From Chlamydia avium 10DC88 (GTDB lineage Bacteria > Chlamydiota > Chlamydiia > Chlamydiales > Chlamydiaceae), in NCBI RefSeq assembly GCF_000583875.1, contig NZ_CP006571.1, forward strand, positions 874,644-938,643: a DNA stretch of 64,000 bases, read 5' to 3'. Both the position numbers and the translations under genes were made by a program. Positions 27,043 to 36,321 of the stretch are shown here, one piece after another (position 1 is the first letter of the stretch; each line of letters starts with the position of its first letter). The notes beneath the pieces are model-generated. The model searched no databases and was not told where the DNA came from. It saw only the letters and a list, made by a program, of their open reading frames with translations.

Positions 27043-27342
27043 CTAAGATGGAAGAGAAATATATTGAAAGTTCTCACATGCTAAAAAAGTAAGAGAAGAA
27101 ACATCATCACACAAGAAGGTATGTTGTAATAGACTAGTAACATGGCGAATGTGTTTTTCCCATTCTTGTATAGTGTAAGGAAATTTGTGGAGTTCTTTGG
27201 CAAGATAACGATTTCTTTGGTAAGAAATTAAGAACAAGTACAAAGGATTATTAATAAATAGGGACCAACGAGGGGCAGAGCTCATAAAACGCAAGAATAC
27301 CGCTTCTTGCAGAGGAAGAGCTAAAAAATAGCTTGGTGCCAT
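27043..27342 (-). CDS. Conserved hypothetical protein (99 aa)
   Basis: 99 residues, no recognised family. The N-terminal half is hydrophobic and aromatic (SYFLALPLQEAVFLRF, NNPLYLFLISY) and could bind a membrane or partner without a clear transmembrane helix; the rest is mixed. It starts one base after the TAG that would end the preceding small gene once its frame is corrected, so the two look co-translated. It sits between parC and rluD. Confidence 0.55.
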   Translation of the reverse strand: MAPSYFLALPLQEAVFLRFMSSAPRWSLFINNPLYLFLISYQRNRYLAKELHKFPYTIQEWEKHIRHVTSLLQHTFLCDDVSSLTFLACENFQYISLPS

Positions 27343-27343
27343 A

Positions 27344-27636
27344 CTATTCTTTATATATAGAACGCATTTTTTTTAGATGCTTTTTGCGCGCGATCCATTT
27401 CTTTATGGATGTTGCCAAATGAAGAAATTAAAATAGATTGAATGAAGCTATTGTACATTTCTTCACCTTTTTCTTTTCCCATTTTTTTGAATTAGGGCCA
27501 GACGTAATTGATCTAATGTACGTACAGGTCCTTCAAACGTCATATTCGAAGGGGCAAAGTAGTCAGGAGAGGCTTCATGTACAGGAGATGGTCGTTGTAC
27601 TTCTATACCTTCAGTATTGATGTAGCGTGGTTCCAT
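27344..27636 (-). pseudogene. Small conserved gene, CT659-like, broken at poly(A) runs
   Basis: As read, an ATG at 27636 opens 57 residues (MEPRYINTEGIEVQRPSP...) ending in TGA at 27463. A second frame, from ATG 27482, continues as MGKEKGEEMYNSFIQSIL and stops at 27351. Removing one A from the A7 run (T at 27482-27488) fuses them. Removing one from the A8 run (T at 27367-27374) changes the end to KKMRSIYKE and moves the stop to 27344, just before the next gene. The corrected protein would be about 96 residues. The second correction is less certain. Function unknown. Confidence 0.6.
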
Positions 27637-27747
27637 ACCCTAACCATCGTTTATGTTTAAGCCTATATTATGCATTTTACTACGATGAAGAGTTATTTTC
27701 TATGTTATACAAGTCCCTTGTATTAGAAAATATGCTTTTCGATTGTT

Positions 27748-29193
27748 TTATTTACAAACAACTTTCTGTTGTAGAAAAGCTTGCTTTTTTAAAGAGGAAG
27801 ATAAAATTTGTGTTTTTCTCGTTCCTAAATGTCTGTATTTTTCTAAAAAATCTTTCAAATATTTTATGGTGAATTTCTTCATATTGCTGAGATTTTTCTC
27901 TACAGCAGCTTGTTTTTTTTCTAAGTTGGCTAAATCTTTAGTATAATGATCCTCGTTAAAACAGAGGATTTTTTTAATAGTTAATGATGCTAGTTGTGAG
28001 GTGGTTGCTTTGCTAGGAGGACCGTAGTTATAACTAGGAAGAAAGGGTGCTAAGGAAGAAACTACAGTATTATGTAAATCTTCCGGGGAAATTTTCTTTC
28101 CTAGTTGCGCAAGATGTTCTCGAACCTCATCGTACAACCGGTATTTAATGAAAATATACTCTAAAGTTTTATGATAGTATTCTTGAGAAAGTGCTTCTCG
28201 AAGAATATGTAATTCTTTTTGTAAATAACCCATTAAGGTTTCTGTGTGGAGCTTTAAAATTTCAGAAATTGAGGTTTCTCTAGGCGTATTATTATAAATT
28301 GCTGTGGGCTTCGACGTGAGAATTACTCGACATTCTGTATGTTGGAACAAAGCTTCTATAGCTTCCTTAGCATGTATACCTTTAGCAAGTTTAATTTCTA
28401 TATGAGGTACGCTTGTAGAAAAATCTTGAATGGAATCTATTTTGATCACACCACGTTTTGCTGCATGTTCAATAGAACGAATTAGTGTTTCCGTGGTTGT
28501 TGAGGGGCAGATTTCTTTGATAATAAGTGTTTTATCGTTTACAGTTTGAATGGCGGCGTACAATGTTATAGAACCTAGACCATCATGATATTCTGAGGCA
28601 TCCATGATTCCTCCGGATAAGAAATCAGGAAGAAGAGCAAATGGACGATTATTTAAAATAGCTATTTGTGCTTCTAGAATTTCACATAAGTTATGAGGGA
28701 AAATCTTTGTCGTCATGCCAACAGCAATACCCTCGGCGCCATGCAATAATAATAAAGGAAGTTTTGCAGGCAGGATATCCGGCTCTTGCTCTCTTCCATC
28801 ATAAGAATCGTGGAAGGACATGAGATCCGTATTAAAAAGAATTTCTTTTGCTAAAGGGCTTAATCGAGCTTCAATATAACGTGCCGCTGCATGAGGATCT
28901 CCAGTAAGAGGATTCCCGAAATTACCTTGAGTATCAAGCAAATATCCTTTATTAGCTAAGACAACAAGAGCTTCAACGATAGGAGCATCTCCATGGGGAT
29001 GCAATGCCATTGTTCTGCCAGCAATATTCGCAACTTTGTGCATTTTCCCATCGTCCATTTGGAATAAGGTCCATAACAATCGACGTTGTACAGGTTTTAA
29101 ACCATCTAGAATGTGAGGAATAGCTCTTTCTAAAATTACATAAGATGCGTAATGCATAAAATGGTTTTTAAAAAGATGAGAGATGTCGTGCAT
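27748..29193 (-). CDS. parC: DNA topoisomerase IV subunit A (second GyrA-like protein)
   Basis: 481-residue GyrA/ParC-type subunit (CT660, gyrA_2). The catalytic tyrosine is Y106 in HAAARYIEARL, and the quinolone-region sequence HPHGDAPIVEALV lies just before it. It lacks the long C-terminal beta-pinwheel of GyrA, as short ParC proteins do. Together with ParE it decatenates daughter chromosomes. The start lies three bases after the parE stop, so the two are co-translated. Confidence 0.92.
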   Translation of the reverse strand: MHDISHLFKNHFMHYASYVILERAIPHILDGLKPVQRRLLWTLFQMDDGKMHKVANIAGRTMALHPHGDAPIVEALVVLANKGYLLDTQGNFGNPLTGDPHAAARYIEARLSPLAKEILFNTDLMSFHDSYDGREQEPDILPAKLPLLLLHGAEGIAVGMTTKIFPHNLCEILEAQIAILNNRPFALLPDFLSGGIMDASEYHDGLGSITLYAAIQTVNDKTLIIKEICPSTTTETLIRSIEHAAKRGVIKIDSIQDFSTSVPHIEIKLAKGIHAKEAIEALFQHTECRVILTSKPTAIYNNTPRETSISEILKLHTETLMGYLQKELHILREALSQEYYHKTLEYIFIKYRLYDEVREHLAQLGKKISPEDLHNTVVSSLAPFLPSYNYGPPSKATTSQLASLTIKKILCFNEDHYTKDLANLEKKQAAVEKNLSNMKKFTIKYLKDFLEKYRHLGTRKTQILSSSLKKQAFLQQKVVCK

Positions 29194-29196
29194 AAA

Positions 29197-29961
29197 CTAA
29201 AAATGGGTGATAAGATTATCCATAATAAATTGTTTACGTTCTTTAGTGTTTTTCCCCATGTAAAATTGTAGTAAAGAATTTACGGATTCTTGAGAGGTAA
29301 TAGTCACGGGAGTTAGGCGCATATCTGTACCGATAAAAGCTTTAAATTCATTAGGAGAAATTTCTCCTAGTCCTTTAAATCGTGTTATTTCTAAAGAAGT
29401 TTCTTTTTTTCTGAATTGTTGAATAACCTGAAGCTTTTCCTGCTCAGAATAACAGTATTGCGTTGTGTCTTTATAACGAATTTTGAATAAAGGAGTTTCT
29501 AGTATAAATAAGTGGTTATTCTCAACAACAGGAAGAAAGGTCTTAAGGAAAAAGGTAATGAGTAAATTACGAATGTGCATTCCATCGACATCAGCGTCCG
29601 TTGCTAAAATAATCCGATTATAACGTAAATTTCGAGAATTGTTTTTAGTGATTCCTAAAGCAGTAGCAAGATAAAATAGCTCATTGTTTTTATATATCTT
29701 TTCTTCTTCCACAGAAAACACGTTCAAAGGTTTCCCTCTAAGAGCAAATACAGCTTGGGTCAGAGGATCTCTTGAAGCTAATATTGAAGCAGAAGCAGAT
29801 TCTCCTTCTGTGATAAAGATGGAAGATGCTTCTCCATACAGAGAATGTTCCATATAATGAAACTTACAGTCTCGTAGCTTGGGGATTTTATAATGGAGTC
29901 TTTTTTTGTTTTTCTTTAAGTTCTTGCTTAATGAATTGCATGTTTTTTCTAGTCTTTTCAT
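29197..29961 (-). CDS. parE: ParE C-terminal TOPRIM part (as read)
   Basis: Frame of up to 254 codons. The genuine part begins at about RLHYKIPKLRDC; it has the TOPRIM glutamate in FITEGESASAS and the metal-binding ATDADVDG motif, then the GyrB-type tail. The first 24 residues from the ATG at 29961 (MKRLEKTC...) are an out-of-frame reading of the ATPase part and are not real protein. Confidence 0.82.
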   Translation of the reverse strand: MKRLEKTCNSLSKNLKKNKKRLHYKIPKLRDCKFHYMEHSLYGEASSIFITEGESASASILASRDPLTQAVFALRGKPLNVFSVEEEKIYKNNELFYLATALGITKNNSRNLRYNRIILATDADVDGMHIRNLLITFFLKTFLPVVENNHLFILETPLFKIRYKDTTQYCYSEQEKLQVIQQFRKKETSLEITRFKGLGEISPNEFKAFIGTDMRLTPVTITSQESVNSLLQFYMGKNTKERKQFIMDNLITHF

Positions 29962-31006
29962 TAAGCTTGATTTTTTCTAAGAGTCGTTCAGCAGAAGAAG
30001 GATGTTTTTTTAATTCTTGAATAATTGCAGTCTTTACATCTTTGATGATGTTCGCGCGAATTTGTGTATTGCCTAGTTTATTTTTAGTTTGTGACTCAAA
30101 AATAGGAGAGGCAATTTTTATAGCAATACAACCGACTAATCCCTCACGAATATCATTACTTATGAAATTTTTATTAAAATAGTCATTAATACCTTTAACG
30201 ATACCTTCTTTAAATGCAGTCAGATGTGTTCCTCCATCAATGGTTTCTTGACCATTTACAAAAGAGAAATAACGTTCATTGTGAGCTTCTATATGAGTGA
30301 AAAGAAAAGATAACGTAGAATGATGGAAAGCAAGAGGAGGATAGAGTGGATTATCAGAAATTTCTTCATTTAATAGATCTAGAAGACCTCCTTTAGATAC
30401 GAATGTCTTTTCATTGAAGGAAATTTGTAATCCAGGGTGTAAATAAGTATAACGTCGAATTTTTTGTTTTAAAAACTCTTGATTAAAAGCAAACTCATGA
30501 AAGATTGTTGGATCGGGGGAAAAAGTGATTTCTGTACCATCTGGGTCTTTTGTAGATCCTTGGCGTACATCTTGTAAGACTCCTCTACAGAACATGGCAT
30601 AGTGATATTTTCTTTTTCTTACGGAACGGACTATGAATTTTTCAGATAGCGCGTTGACAGCTTTTAATCCTACGCCATTGAGACCTACAGAGAAGTGAAA
30701 GACATCTTGGGTATATTTAGCTCCAGTGTTAATTTTGGATACACAATCGATCATTTTCCCTAAGGGGATTCCTCGACCTAAGTCGTGAATAGTTACTGAA
30801 TGCGCATTCGTTGTAACGGTGATAATATCACCGTAACCCATAATAAATTCGTCAACAGCATTATCCATAACTTCTTTAAATAAAGTATAGATACCGTCTT
30901 CAGCCTGTGATCCATCCCCCAATCTACCTATGTACATGCCTGCACGTAAACGAATATGATCCAAAGATGCTAGAGAAACAATGCTAGCTTCAGTATAGGG
31001 TGCCAT
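29888..31006 (-). CDS. parE: ParE N-terminal ATPase part (as read)
   Basis: 372 residues with the GHKL ATPase motifs: MDNAVDE (47-53), DLGRGIP (75-81) and the ATP-lid GLNGVG (108-113), followed by the transducer domain. The last few residues (TPL) come from the shifted frame. A 17-base palindrome lies just upstream of the ATG. Confidence 0.85.
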   Translation of the reverse strand: MAPYTEASIVSLASLDHIRLRAGMYIGRLGDGSQAEDGIYTLFKEVMDNAVDEFIMGYGDIITVTTNAHSVTIHDLGRGIPLGKMIDCVSKINTGAKYTQDVFHFSVGLNGVGLKAVNALSEKFIVRSVRKRKYHYAMFCRGVLQDVRQGSTKDPDGTEITFSPDPTIFHEFAFNQEFLKQKIRRYTYLHPGLQISFNEKTFVSKGGLLDLLNEEISDNPLYPPLAFHHSTLSFLFTHIEAHNERYFSFVNGQETIDGGTHLTAFKEGIVKGINDYFNKNFISNDIREGLVGCIAIKIASPIFESQTKNKLGNTQIRANIIKDVKTAIIQELKKHPSSAERLLEKIKLNEKTRKNMQFIKQELKEKQKKTPL

Positions 31007-31012
31007 AGAAAT

Positions 31013-31029
31013 TTCTTAAGTCTTAAGAA
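31013..31029. promoter_or_regulatory. Perfect 17-base palindrome before parE
   Basis: TTCTTAAG (31013-31020), a central T, and CTTAAGAA (31022-31029). It sits seven bases upstream of the parE ATG, over the ribosome-binding region, so it could be an operator or a translational hairpin. No protein is known to me for this site. Confidence 0.4.
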
Positions 31030-31498
31030 GTACAGTAAATTTGTAGAACGAGTGACTATCTCTATATTATGGATTGCAATAGAGACTTGGTCATTTTATT
31101 GTTTTCTTTTTATAAAAAAGTATTTGTCTTTTTGCAAAGATCTCCAGATTACGATATTTTCGTTTCTCGATCAAGGTAGAGCTATATTTTTCATGTAAAA
31201 GAGTGGAAACTCATAGTTATTTTCATAGTAAAATATATAGAGTCTCTCACTTACAAGTGATCCAATTTATTCATTAGTCTACACGGTAATTCTCGTTTGT
31301 TTAATTCTTTTATTTTTGTAAAAGGAACAGATTTAATTTTGTCCTAAAAGTTCTGAAATTAAAAAAGATGTAAGGAAAATAGGTGGTATCTAATTTTATC
31401 TTGAGTTATATAGCTGGCTGACTTTCATGTTCCGCATGCAAGACAAGAATCCTTGCTTTGTAGTTTCAAGTATTTGAATAAATAATTATAACGTGCTT
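31030..31498. other. Divergent intergenic region parE/hemA, no gene seen
   Basis: About 470 AT-rich bases between divergent genes. Only a 36-codon frame (ATG 31070 on the plus strand) occurs, without a ribosome site or family features, and I do not call it a gene. The region must hold promoters for parE-parC and hemA; a small RNA is possible but nothing in the sequence demonstrates it. Confidence 0.4.
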
Positions 31499-32518
31499 AT
31501 GGTTTTAGGAATTATTGGCGTTAGTTTTCGAGAAGCTGCTTTGGAAGAACGAGAGGCAGTTATCCATTTTTTCAAGGAATTTGAAACAAATCCCTTATTA
31601 GGACAGCGTTTTTTAGGCGAGAAAGGGTCGTTTATTTTGTTGCTTACTTGTCAACGTGCAGAAATGTATTTTTTCTCTCCAACGGATCATGAAATCATTC
31701 CAGAGTTAACAGCGCTTATTTTTGAAGTGGCTGGAGTAACACCATATTGTTATCAAGGATTTGTGTGTTTTCGACATTTATTTACGGTAACCAGCGGCAT
31801 GGATAGCTTGATTTTTGGGGAAACAGAAATTCAAGGACAAGTAAAGCGAGCATATATGAAGGCAAAAGCAGAACGTGATTTGCCGTCTACTTTACATTTT
31901 CTATTTCAAAAAGCTTTAAAAGAAGGGAAAGGATTTCGTGCACAGCTAGTTATATCACATCCTAAAGATATTATGGAATCTACTGTAGAAGAAATTATAT
32001 TGGAATGTAATAAGTCTAAGGAAAATGCATTTCTATTTATTGGCTACTCTGTAATTAATCGAAAAATAGCACGTGGATTAAAAGCTCGGGGTTATCATAA
32101 TTTAACTTTTTGTTCTCGTAAAAAACGTTCCATATCTTATAATACTATTTCACGTAATGAGTTATCTTTTGAAGATTCTTATGATGTGATTTTCTTTGGA
32201 TCTTCAGAATCTGCTCGAGAGATTCCTGGATTGTCTTCAGAAACCCTAGCAAGTGTCCGTAATCGTTTAATTTTTGATCTCAATGTTCCGCGTACCTTTG
32301 CATTATATCATGCTCCGGCAGACGCTACATATTTAGATATGGACTTTATCAGTGAGCGTATACGACAAAAGCTTCAAAAATATCTACCCTCTGCAAGTAA
32401 AGACAAACCATTTTTAGCATTAGTAGCAAGGAAACAATGGGAAGCTTATGAAAAAAAGTACTCTTGCATATCTTCAGAGCAGATTCAATCTCTTTCATCG
32501 AAGTCTTTGATTCTTTAG
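31499..32518 (+). CDS. hemA: Glutamyl-tRNA reductase
   Basis: 339-residue HemA, which reduces glutamyl-tRNA(Glu) to glutamate semialdehyde, the first step of haem synthesis. The catalytic cysteine is C51 in [11 protein letters not shown], and the conserved [17 protein letters not shown] helix follows. The C-terminal dimerisation domain is short, which is usual in chlamydiae. ATG at 31499 preferred over a GTG two codons upstream. Corresponds to CT662. Confidence 0.92.
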   Translation: MVLGIIGVSFREAALEEREAVIHFFKEFETNPLLGQRFLGEKGSFILLLTCQRAEMYFFSPTDHEIIPELTALIFEVAGVTPYCYQGFVCFRHLFTVTSGMDSLIFGETEIQGQVKRAYMKAKAERDLPSTLHFLFQKALKEGKGFRAQLVISHPKDIMESTVEEIILECNKSKENAFLFIGYSVINRKIARGLKARGYHNLTFCSRKKRSISYNTISRNELSFEDSYDVIFFGSSESAREIPGLSSETLASVRNRLIFDLNVPRTFALYHAPADATYLDMDFISERIRQKLQKYLPSASKDKPFLALVARKQWEAYEKKYSCISSEQIQSLSSKSLIL

Positions 32519-32856
32519 CACCTAATTCATCTCTTGACATATACAGCTGTCGAAAATACTCTAAGCTTTCATCGTTGACTATGATGGATTTTGTATTGGG
32601 GTCCTGATAAGTTGTAACTGATAACAGATATAATAAAAATCCATCCGAGTTTCTTGGGTCTTTTGTGCTTTATAGTGAAAAAGATGAATAAGGAAGCGAG
32701 CATAGTATTATTTAAAGAAATAAGAAATCGTTTTTATTTTTAAAGTTTGTATTGGCATAACTCGATTTTAAGAGCTGGAAAAGCTAACTCTAGAAAAGGG
32801 GTTGTCTTATTATGACGAAAAGAGACAGCCATTCCTAATTACTAGTAAGAGCGTGC
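32519..32856. other. Leader region of the type III secretion operon
   Basis: 338 bases without a gene between hemA and scc4. A promoter-like pair lies at its start (separate entry); the remaining roughly 290 bases would be a long untranslated leader or hold a nearer promoter I cannot pick out. Confidence 0.4.
32534..32562 (+). promoter_or_regulatory. Predicted sigma-66 promoter downstream of hemA
   Basis: Consensus -35 TTGACA (32534-32539), 17-base spacer, and TACTCT (32557-32562). The -35 is perfect and the -10 is moderate. It is the best promoter candidate for the scc4-cds operon. Confidence 0.45.
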
Positions 32857-33273
32857 ATGTTGGAGAAATTGATAAAAAATTTTGCCACGTATATTGGTAT
32901 AACGTCAACCCTTGAGTTTGATGCTGATGGAGCTTATGTTTTGCCTATAAGCGATCTTGTTAAGATTCGTGTCAGAGAAAACGCGGATAATGAGATTGTA
33001 TTTAGTGCATCCCTTGGGGAATTGGCTCCCTCTGCAGATACCAATAAAGTGTATTTACAAATGATGGTAGCAAACTTGTTTGGAAGAGAAACAGGAGGTA
33101 GTGCTCTAGGATTGGATTCCGAAGGACATGTGGTGATGACTCGTAGAATTCCTGCAGAAGTTTCTTATGAAGATTTCGCTCGTTATGTAGAGAGTTTTAT
33201 GAATTTTTCAGAAACCTGGTTTGAGGATTTGGATTTGAATAAGACAGAACGAGAAAATAGGCAGCAAGGGTAG
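32857..33273 (+). CDS. scc4: Type III chaperone and RNA polymerase regulator Scc4 (CT663)
   Basis: 138-residue acidic class I type III chaperone of the CesT/SycE type. The C. trachomatis orthologue Scc4 pairs with Scc1 to chaperone the gatekeeper CopN and also binds sigma-66 and the RNA polymerase beta flap, linking secretion to transcription. The alternating strand-helix pattern ([24 protein letters not shown]) and acidic C-terminus fit. It is the first gene of the type III cluster and lies seven bases before cdsD. Confidence 0.85.
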   Translation: MLEKLIKNFATYIGITSTLEFDADGAYVLPISDLVKIRVRENADNEIVFSASLGELAPSADTNKVYLQMMVANLFGRETGGSALGLDSEGHVVMTRRIPAEVSYEDFARYVESFMNFSETWFEDLDLNKTERENRQQG

Positions 33274-33279
33274 GGAAGC

Positions 33280-35721
33280 ATGGGTGTACGTTTAGTTGTT
33301 ATTAAAGGCCCGTTGTCAGGAGTTAGTTTTGTTTTAGAAGAAGGAACTCGTTGGTCCCTAGGGAAAGATGCTGCAGCAAGTGATATTCCTGTGGAAGATC
33401 CTCAACTTGCCGATATTCAATTAATAATCACAAAAGAACAAGATGCTTACTATATTAGTAATGTAAATTCAGAATTCCCAGTTTTAGTTAATGGGAAGGC
33501 AATCACAGGTGCCACACAGTTAAACCATGGTGATGCCCTTCAATTTGGGAGTAATGAATATTCTTTTTTTGTGCATGAATTTGATGCTGATGATATTGTA
33601 TATGATTTTAATCTCTCTTCAGAAAGTGCGGCTAATGTCTTGGAAGAATCTGCCGATAATAAGAAGAAAGCAGGCGAATCTGTTCGAGAAAATGTAGAAG
33701 CAACAGTCCTCCAATCTTCGGGGGCATCGTCAGAAGTCTCTCATGCAGATCAAGAACTTGCAGATGCTTTTTTGGCATCTGCAAAGTCAGAAAAAGTTCC
33801 TAATGGAACGCATGCGGATAAGGAAAATGCGAGTGCTTTTTCTTTAGATTCAGAGAAGGCACAAGGAAACCCTCAATCAGGGGATGTAAAAAATAATCAA
33901 ACCCAGAACGTTGCTATGGAAGAAAACGGAGCGTTGCCTAATCAAAATCAGCAGCCGTTACCCAATCCAGGTCCTGTAGAAAATCAGAGACAATCCCAAG
34001 ATGAAAATCTGACATCGGAAAATAAGTCTCTTGCTGGGGGGAGTTCTGAATCAATAACTTCTAAAGATGAAGATATAGACAAGAAAGAAACAGATGCCGA
34101 GTCAATGAAGGAGTCGTCTTCTGAGGATTCTAAAAAGTCAAACTCTTCCCAAGAAGATGGTGCTGATAAAGAAGAGGAACATACAGACGAAAATGAGAAA
34201 GAGACAAGTGAAAATGCAGAGGACACAGCGTCAGTAGAATCCCAAGAAAAAACAAATAAATCCATACTAGCTCCTTTTAACGTTCAAGATCTTTTCCGAT
34301 TCGATCAAGGAATTTTCCCTGCCGAAATAGATGACATCGCCCAAAAAAATGTGTCCGTAGATCTTTCGCAACCACCTCGTTTTCTGTTAAAGGTATTGGC
34401 AGGCGCAAATATTGGTGCTGAATTTCATCTGGATACTGGACGCTCTTATATTTTAGGCAGTAGTCCTGATGTTGCTGATATTGTATTTAATGACCTTAGT
34501 GTATCTCATCAACATGCTAAGATCATAGTCAGTAGTGATGGATCTGCTATGTTGGAGGATCTAGGCAGTAAAAACGGCGTCATTGTTGAAGGAAAAAAAA
34601 TAGAACACAGTTCTACGTTAAGTTCGAATCAGGTTGTTGCTCTAGGAACTACATTATTTCTGCTGATAGATAATTTGGCTCCTGCAGATACAATAGTGGC
34701 AGCGTTTGCCCCTGAGGACTATGGTTTGTTTGGCCGCCCCCAAGATGCAGAGGCCCTTGCAGAACAAGCGGCACAAGAAGAAGAAGAAAAGCGTCGGCGA
34801 GCAACTTTACCTACAGGATCGTTTATCTTAACATTATTTATTGGTGGATTAGCAATTCTTTTTGGGGTGGGAACAGCCTCGTTGTTTCATACAAAAGAAG
34901 TTGTTTCTATAGATAATATCGATTTTCAAGAAGATATTGAGCGTGTTGTTCATGCCTTCCCTACAGTGCGCTACACCTTTAATAAAAATAATGGACAGCT
35001 ATTTTTAATAGGACATGTAAAAAATAGTATAGATAAAAGCGAGCTTCTTTATAAGGTGGATGCTCTATCCTTTATTAAATCTGTAGATGATAACGTGATT
35101 GATGATGAAGCTGTATGGCAAGAAATGAATATTCTATTGTCTAAAAGGCCAGAATTTAAAGGCGTCAGTATGCACTCTCCTGAGCCTGGGCAGTTTGTCA
35201 TCACAGGATATTTAAAAACCGAAGAGCAAGCTGTCTGTCTTTCCGACTATTTGAATATACATTTTAACTATCTTTCACTTTTAGAAAACAAAGTTATTAT
35301 AGAATCGCAAATGTTAAAAGCTATTGTAAGCCATCTGCTTCAGGCAGGATTTGCGAATATCCAAGTAGCTTTCATTAATGGGGAAGTTGTCCTTACAGGT
35401 TACGTAAATAATGATGACGGAGAGAAATTCCACGCCGTGGTTCAGGAGATTGCCTCTATTCCTGGTGTGCGCCTTATAAAAAACTTTGTTGTCCTTCTTC
35501 CCGTAGAAGAAGGAATTATAGATTTAAATTTGCGGCATCCAAATCGTTATCGTGTTACAGGATACTCAAAGTATGGAGATGTGAGTATTAATGTCGTAGT
35601 TAACGGTAGGATTTTAACTCGTGGTGACGTTATTGATGGCATGACAGTAACCAGTATACAACCCCATTGTATTTTTTTAGAGAGGGAAGGGTTGAAATAT
35701 AAAATCGAGTACAATAAATAG
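33280..35721 (+). CDS. cdsD: Type III basal body inner-membrane ring protein CdsD (SctD)
   Basis: 813-residue SctD/YscD homologue with the chlamydial layout: an N-terminal FHA domain (about 1-100), a long serine/glutamate/lysine-rich disordered linker (about 110-330), a second FHA domain (about 367-465, LGSSPDVADIVFND and SVSHQHAKI), a single membrane helix (about 513-535) and a periplasmic part with BON-like ring modules. FHA domains bind phosphothreonine; C. pneumoniae CdsD is phosphorylated by PknD, and a kinase gene, pkn5, is in this operon. Corresponds to CT664. Confidence 0.92.
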   Translation: MGVRLVVIKGPLSGVSFVLEEGTRWSLGKDAAASDIPVEDPQLADIQLIITKEQDAYYISNVNSEFPVLVNGKAITGATQLNHGDALQFGSNEYSFFVHEFDADDIVYDFNLSSESAANVLEESADNKKKAGESVRENVEATVLQSSGASSEVSHADQELADAFLASAKSEKVPNGTHADKENASAFSLDSEKAQGNPQSGDVKNNQTQNVAMEENGALPNQNQQPLPNPGPVENQRQSQDENLTSENKSLAGGSSESITSKDEDIDKKETDAESMKESSSEDSKKSNSSQEDGADKEEEHTDENEKETSENAEDTASVESQEKTNKSILAPFNVQDLFRFDQGIFPAEIDDIAQKNVSVDLSQPPRFLLKVLAGANIGAEFHLDTGRSYILGSSPDVADIVFNDLSVSHQHAKIIVSSDGSAMLEDLGSKNGVIVEGKKIEHSSTLSSNQVVALGTTLFLLIDNLAPADTIVAAFAPEDYGLFGRPQDAEALAEQAAQEEEEKRRRATLPTGSFILTLFIGGLAILFGVGTASLFHTKEVVSIDNIDFQEDIERVVHAFPTVRYTFNKNNGQLFLIGHVKNSIDKSELLYKVDALSFIKSVDDNVIDDEAVWQEMNILLSKRPEFKGVSMHSPEPGQFVITGYLKTEEQAVCLSDYLNIHFNYLSLLENKVIIESQMLKAIVSHLLQAGFANIQVAFINGEVVLTGYVNNDDGEKFHAVVQEIASIPGVRLIKNFVVLLPVEEGIIDLNLRHPNRYRVTGYSKYGDVSINVVVNGRILTRGDVIDGMTVTSIQPHCIFLEREGLKYKIEYNK

Positions 35722-35767
35722 CTGATGTTAAAGCTTATTAATTCTTTTGTCTTTAGGAAGAAGCATT

Positions 35768-36019
35768 ATGTTTAATATGGAAAATACAGCTGCTAAAGAA
35801 GATAAATCCTTACGCCAGCTGTTTGATTTAGAAAAAGACATGCAGGATCTACGCACATCTCAGGAAATAAATGCGAACGTGCAGGAGAAATTGCAAAAGT
35901 TGAATACTTCTCTTCGTGAAGGTTCTGATAAGGAATCTTTTGAGAAACAACAAGCATTGTTAGCAGGATATCTAGCCCTTCAGAAAGTTCTCGGGCGGAT
36001 CAACCGCAAAATGGTTTAA
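35768..36019 (+). CDS. cdsE: Type III needle co-chaperone CdsE
   Basis: 83-residue helical protein in the YscE position. With CdsG it keeps the needle subunit CdsF soluble before export. I choose the ATG at 35768, preceded by AGGAAG; the in-frame TTG at 35747 would add seven residues. The sequence is charged and coiled-coil-like throughout (SLRQLFDLEKDMQDLR). Corresponds to CT665. Confidence 0.85.
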   Translation: MFNMENTAAKEDKSLRQLFDLEKDMQDLRTSQEINANVQEKLQKLNTSLREGSDKESFEKQQALLAGYLALQKVLGRINRKMV

Positions 36020-36042
36020 TCGACTAGATAAGTGGAGAATTT

Positions 36043-36303
36043 ATGAGTAGTGGTAGTGGGAGCAGTTGCTCAGCATTTAATTTCAATGAGATGCTTAATG
36101 GCGTATGTAAATACGTTCAGGGCGTTCAACAATACTTAGCAGAACTAGAAACCTCAACACAAGGTACAGTCGATTTGGGTACGATGTTTAATTTACAATT
36201 TCGTATGCAAATCTTATCTCAATATATGGAAGCTGTATCCAACATTTTGACAGCGGTGAACACAGAAATGATCACTATGGCAAGAGCTATTAAAGGAAGT
36301 TAA
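36043..36303 (+). CDS. cdsF: Type III needle subunit CdsF (SctF)
   Basis: 86-residue needle protein, similar in size to YscF and MxiH. Two helices with a central turn; the N-terminus MSSGSGSSCSAF is serine/glycine-rich with one cysteine, and the C-terminal helix (ILTAVNTEMITMARAIKGS) is the polymerisation surface in the family. A GTGGAG ribosome site precedes it. It lies between its two chaperones. Corresponds to CT666. Confidence 0.88.
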   Translation: MSSGSGSSCSAFNFNEMLNGVCKYVQGVQQYLAELETSTQGTVDLGTMFNLQFRMQILSQYMEAVSNILTAVNTEMITMARAIKGS

Positions 36304-36321
36304 TAAATTAAGAGAAAGATC

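Larger units (their letters stand above)
29197..31006 (-). pseudogene. parE: DNA topoisomerase IV subunit B, frameshifted (whole gene)
   Basis: Full span of parE (CT661, gyrB_2). The ATPase half is open from 31006 to a stop at 29888; the TOPRIM half is in another frame. The break is at A7 in the coding strand (T at 29901-29907): with six A, KEKQKK runs straight into RLHYKIPKLRDCKF and on to the end, giving about 602 residues, normal for the family. The gene should be essential, and both halves are perfectly conserved, so a sequencing error or slippage-rescued expression is far likelier than loss. Confidence 0.85.

Noticed and set aside
29888..29961. Programmed ribosomal frameshift in parE
   Set aside because: No shift signal such as a downstream pseudoknot is evident, and the same kind of lesion recurs in unrelated genes at simple A runs; sequencing error or transcriptional slippage explains all of them better.
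31070..31180. 36-codon frame in the parE/hemA intergenic region
   Set aside because: No Shine-Dalgarno sequence, no recognisable composition or motif; AT-rich DNA gives such frames by chance.
33984..34265. 93-codon serine-rich open frame on the minus strand inside cdsD
   Set aside because: It mirrors the acidic, low-complexity linker of CdsD and has no ribosome site; a shadow frame.
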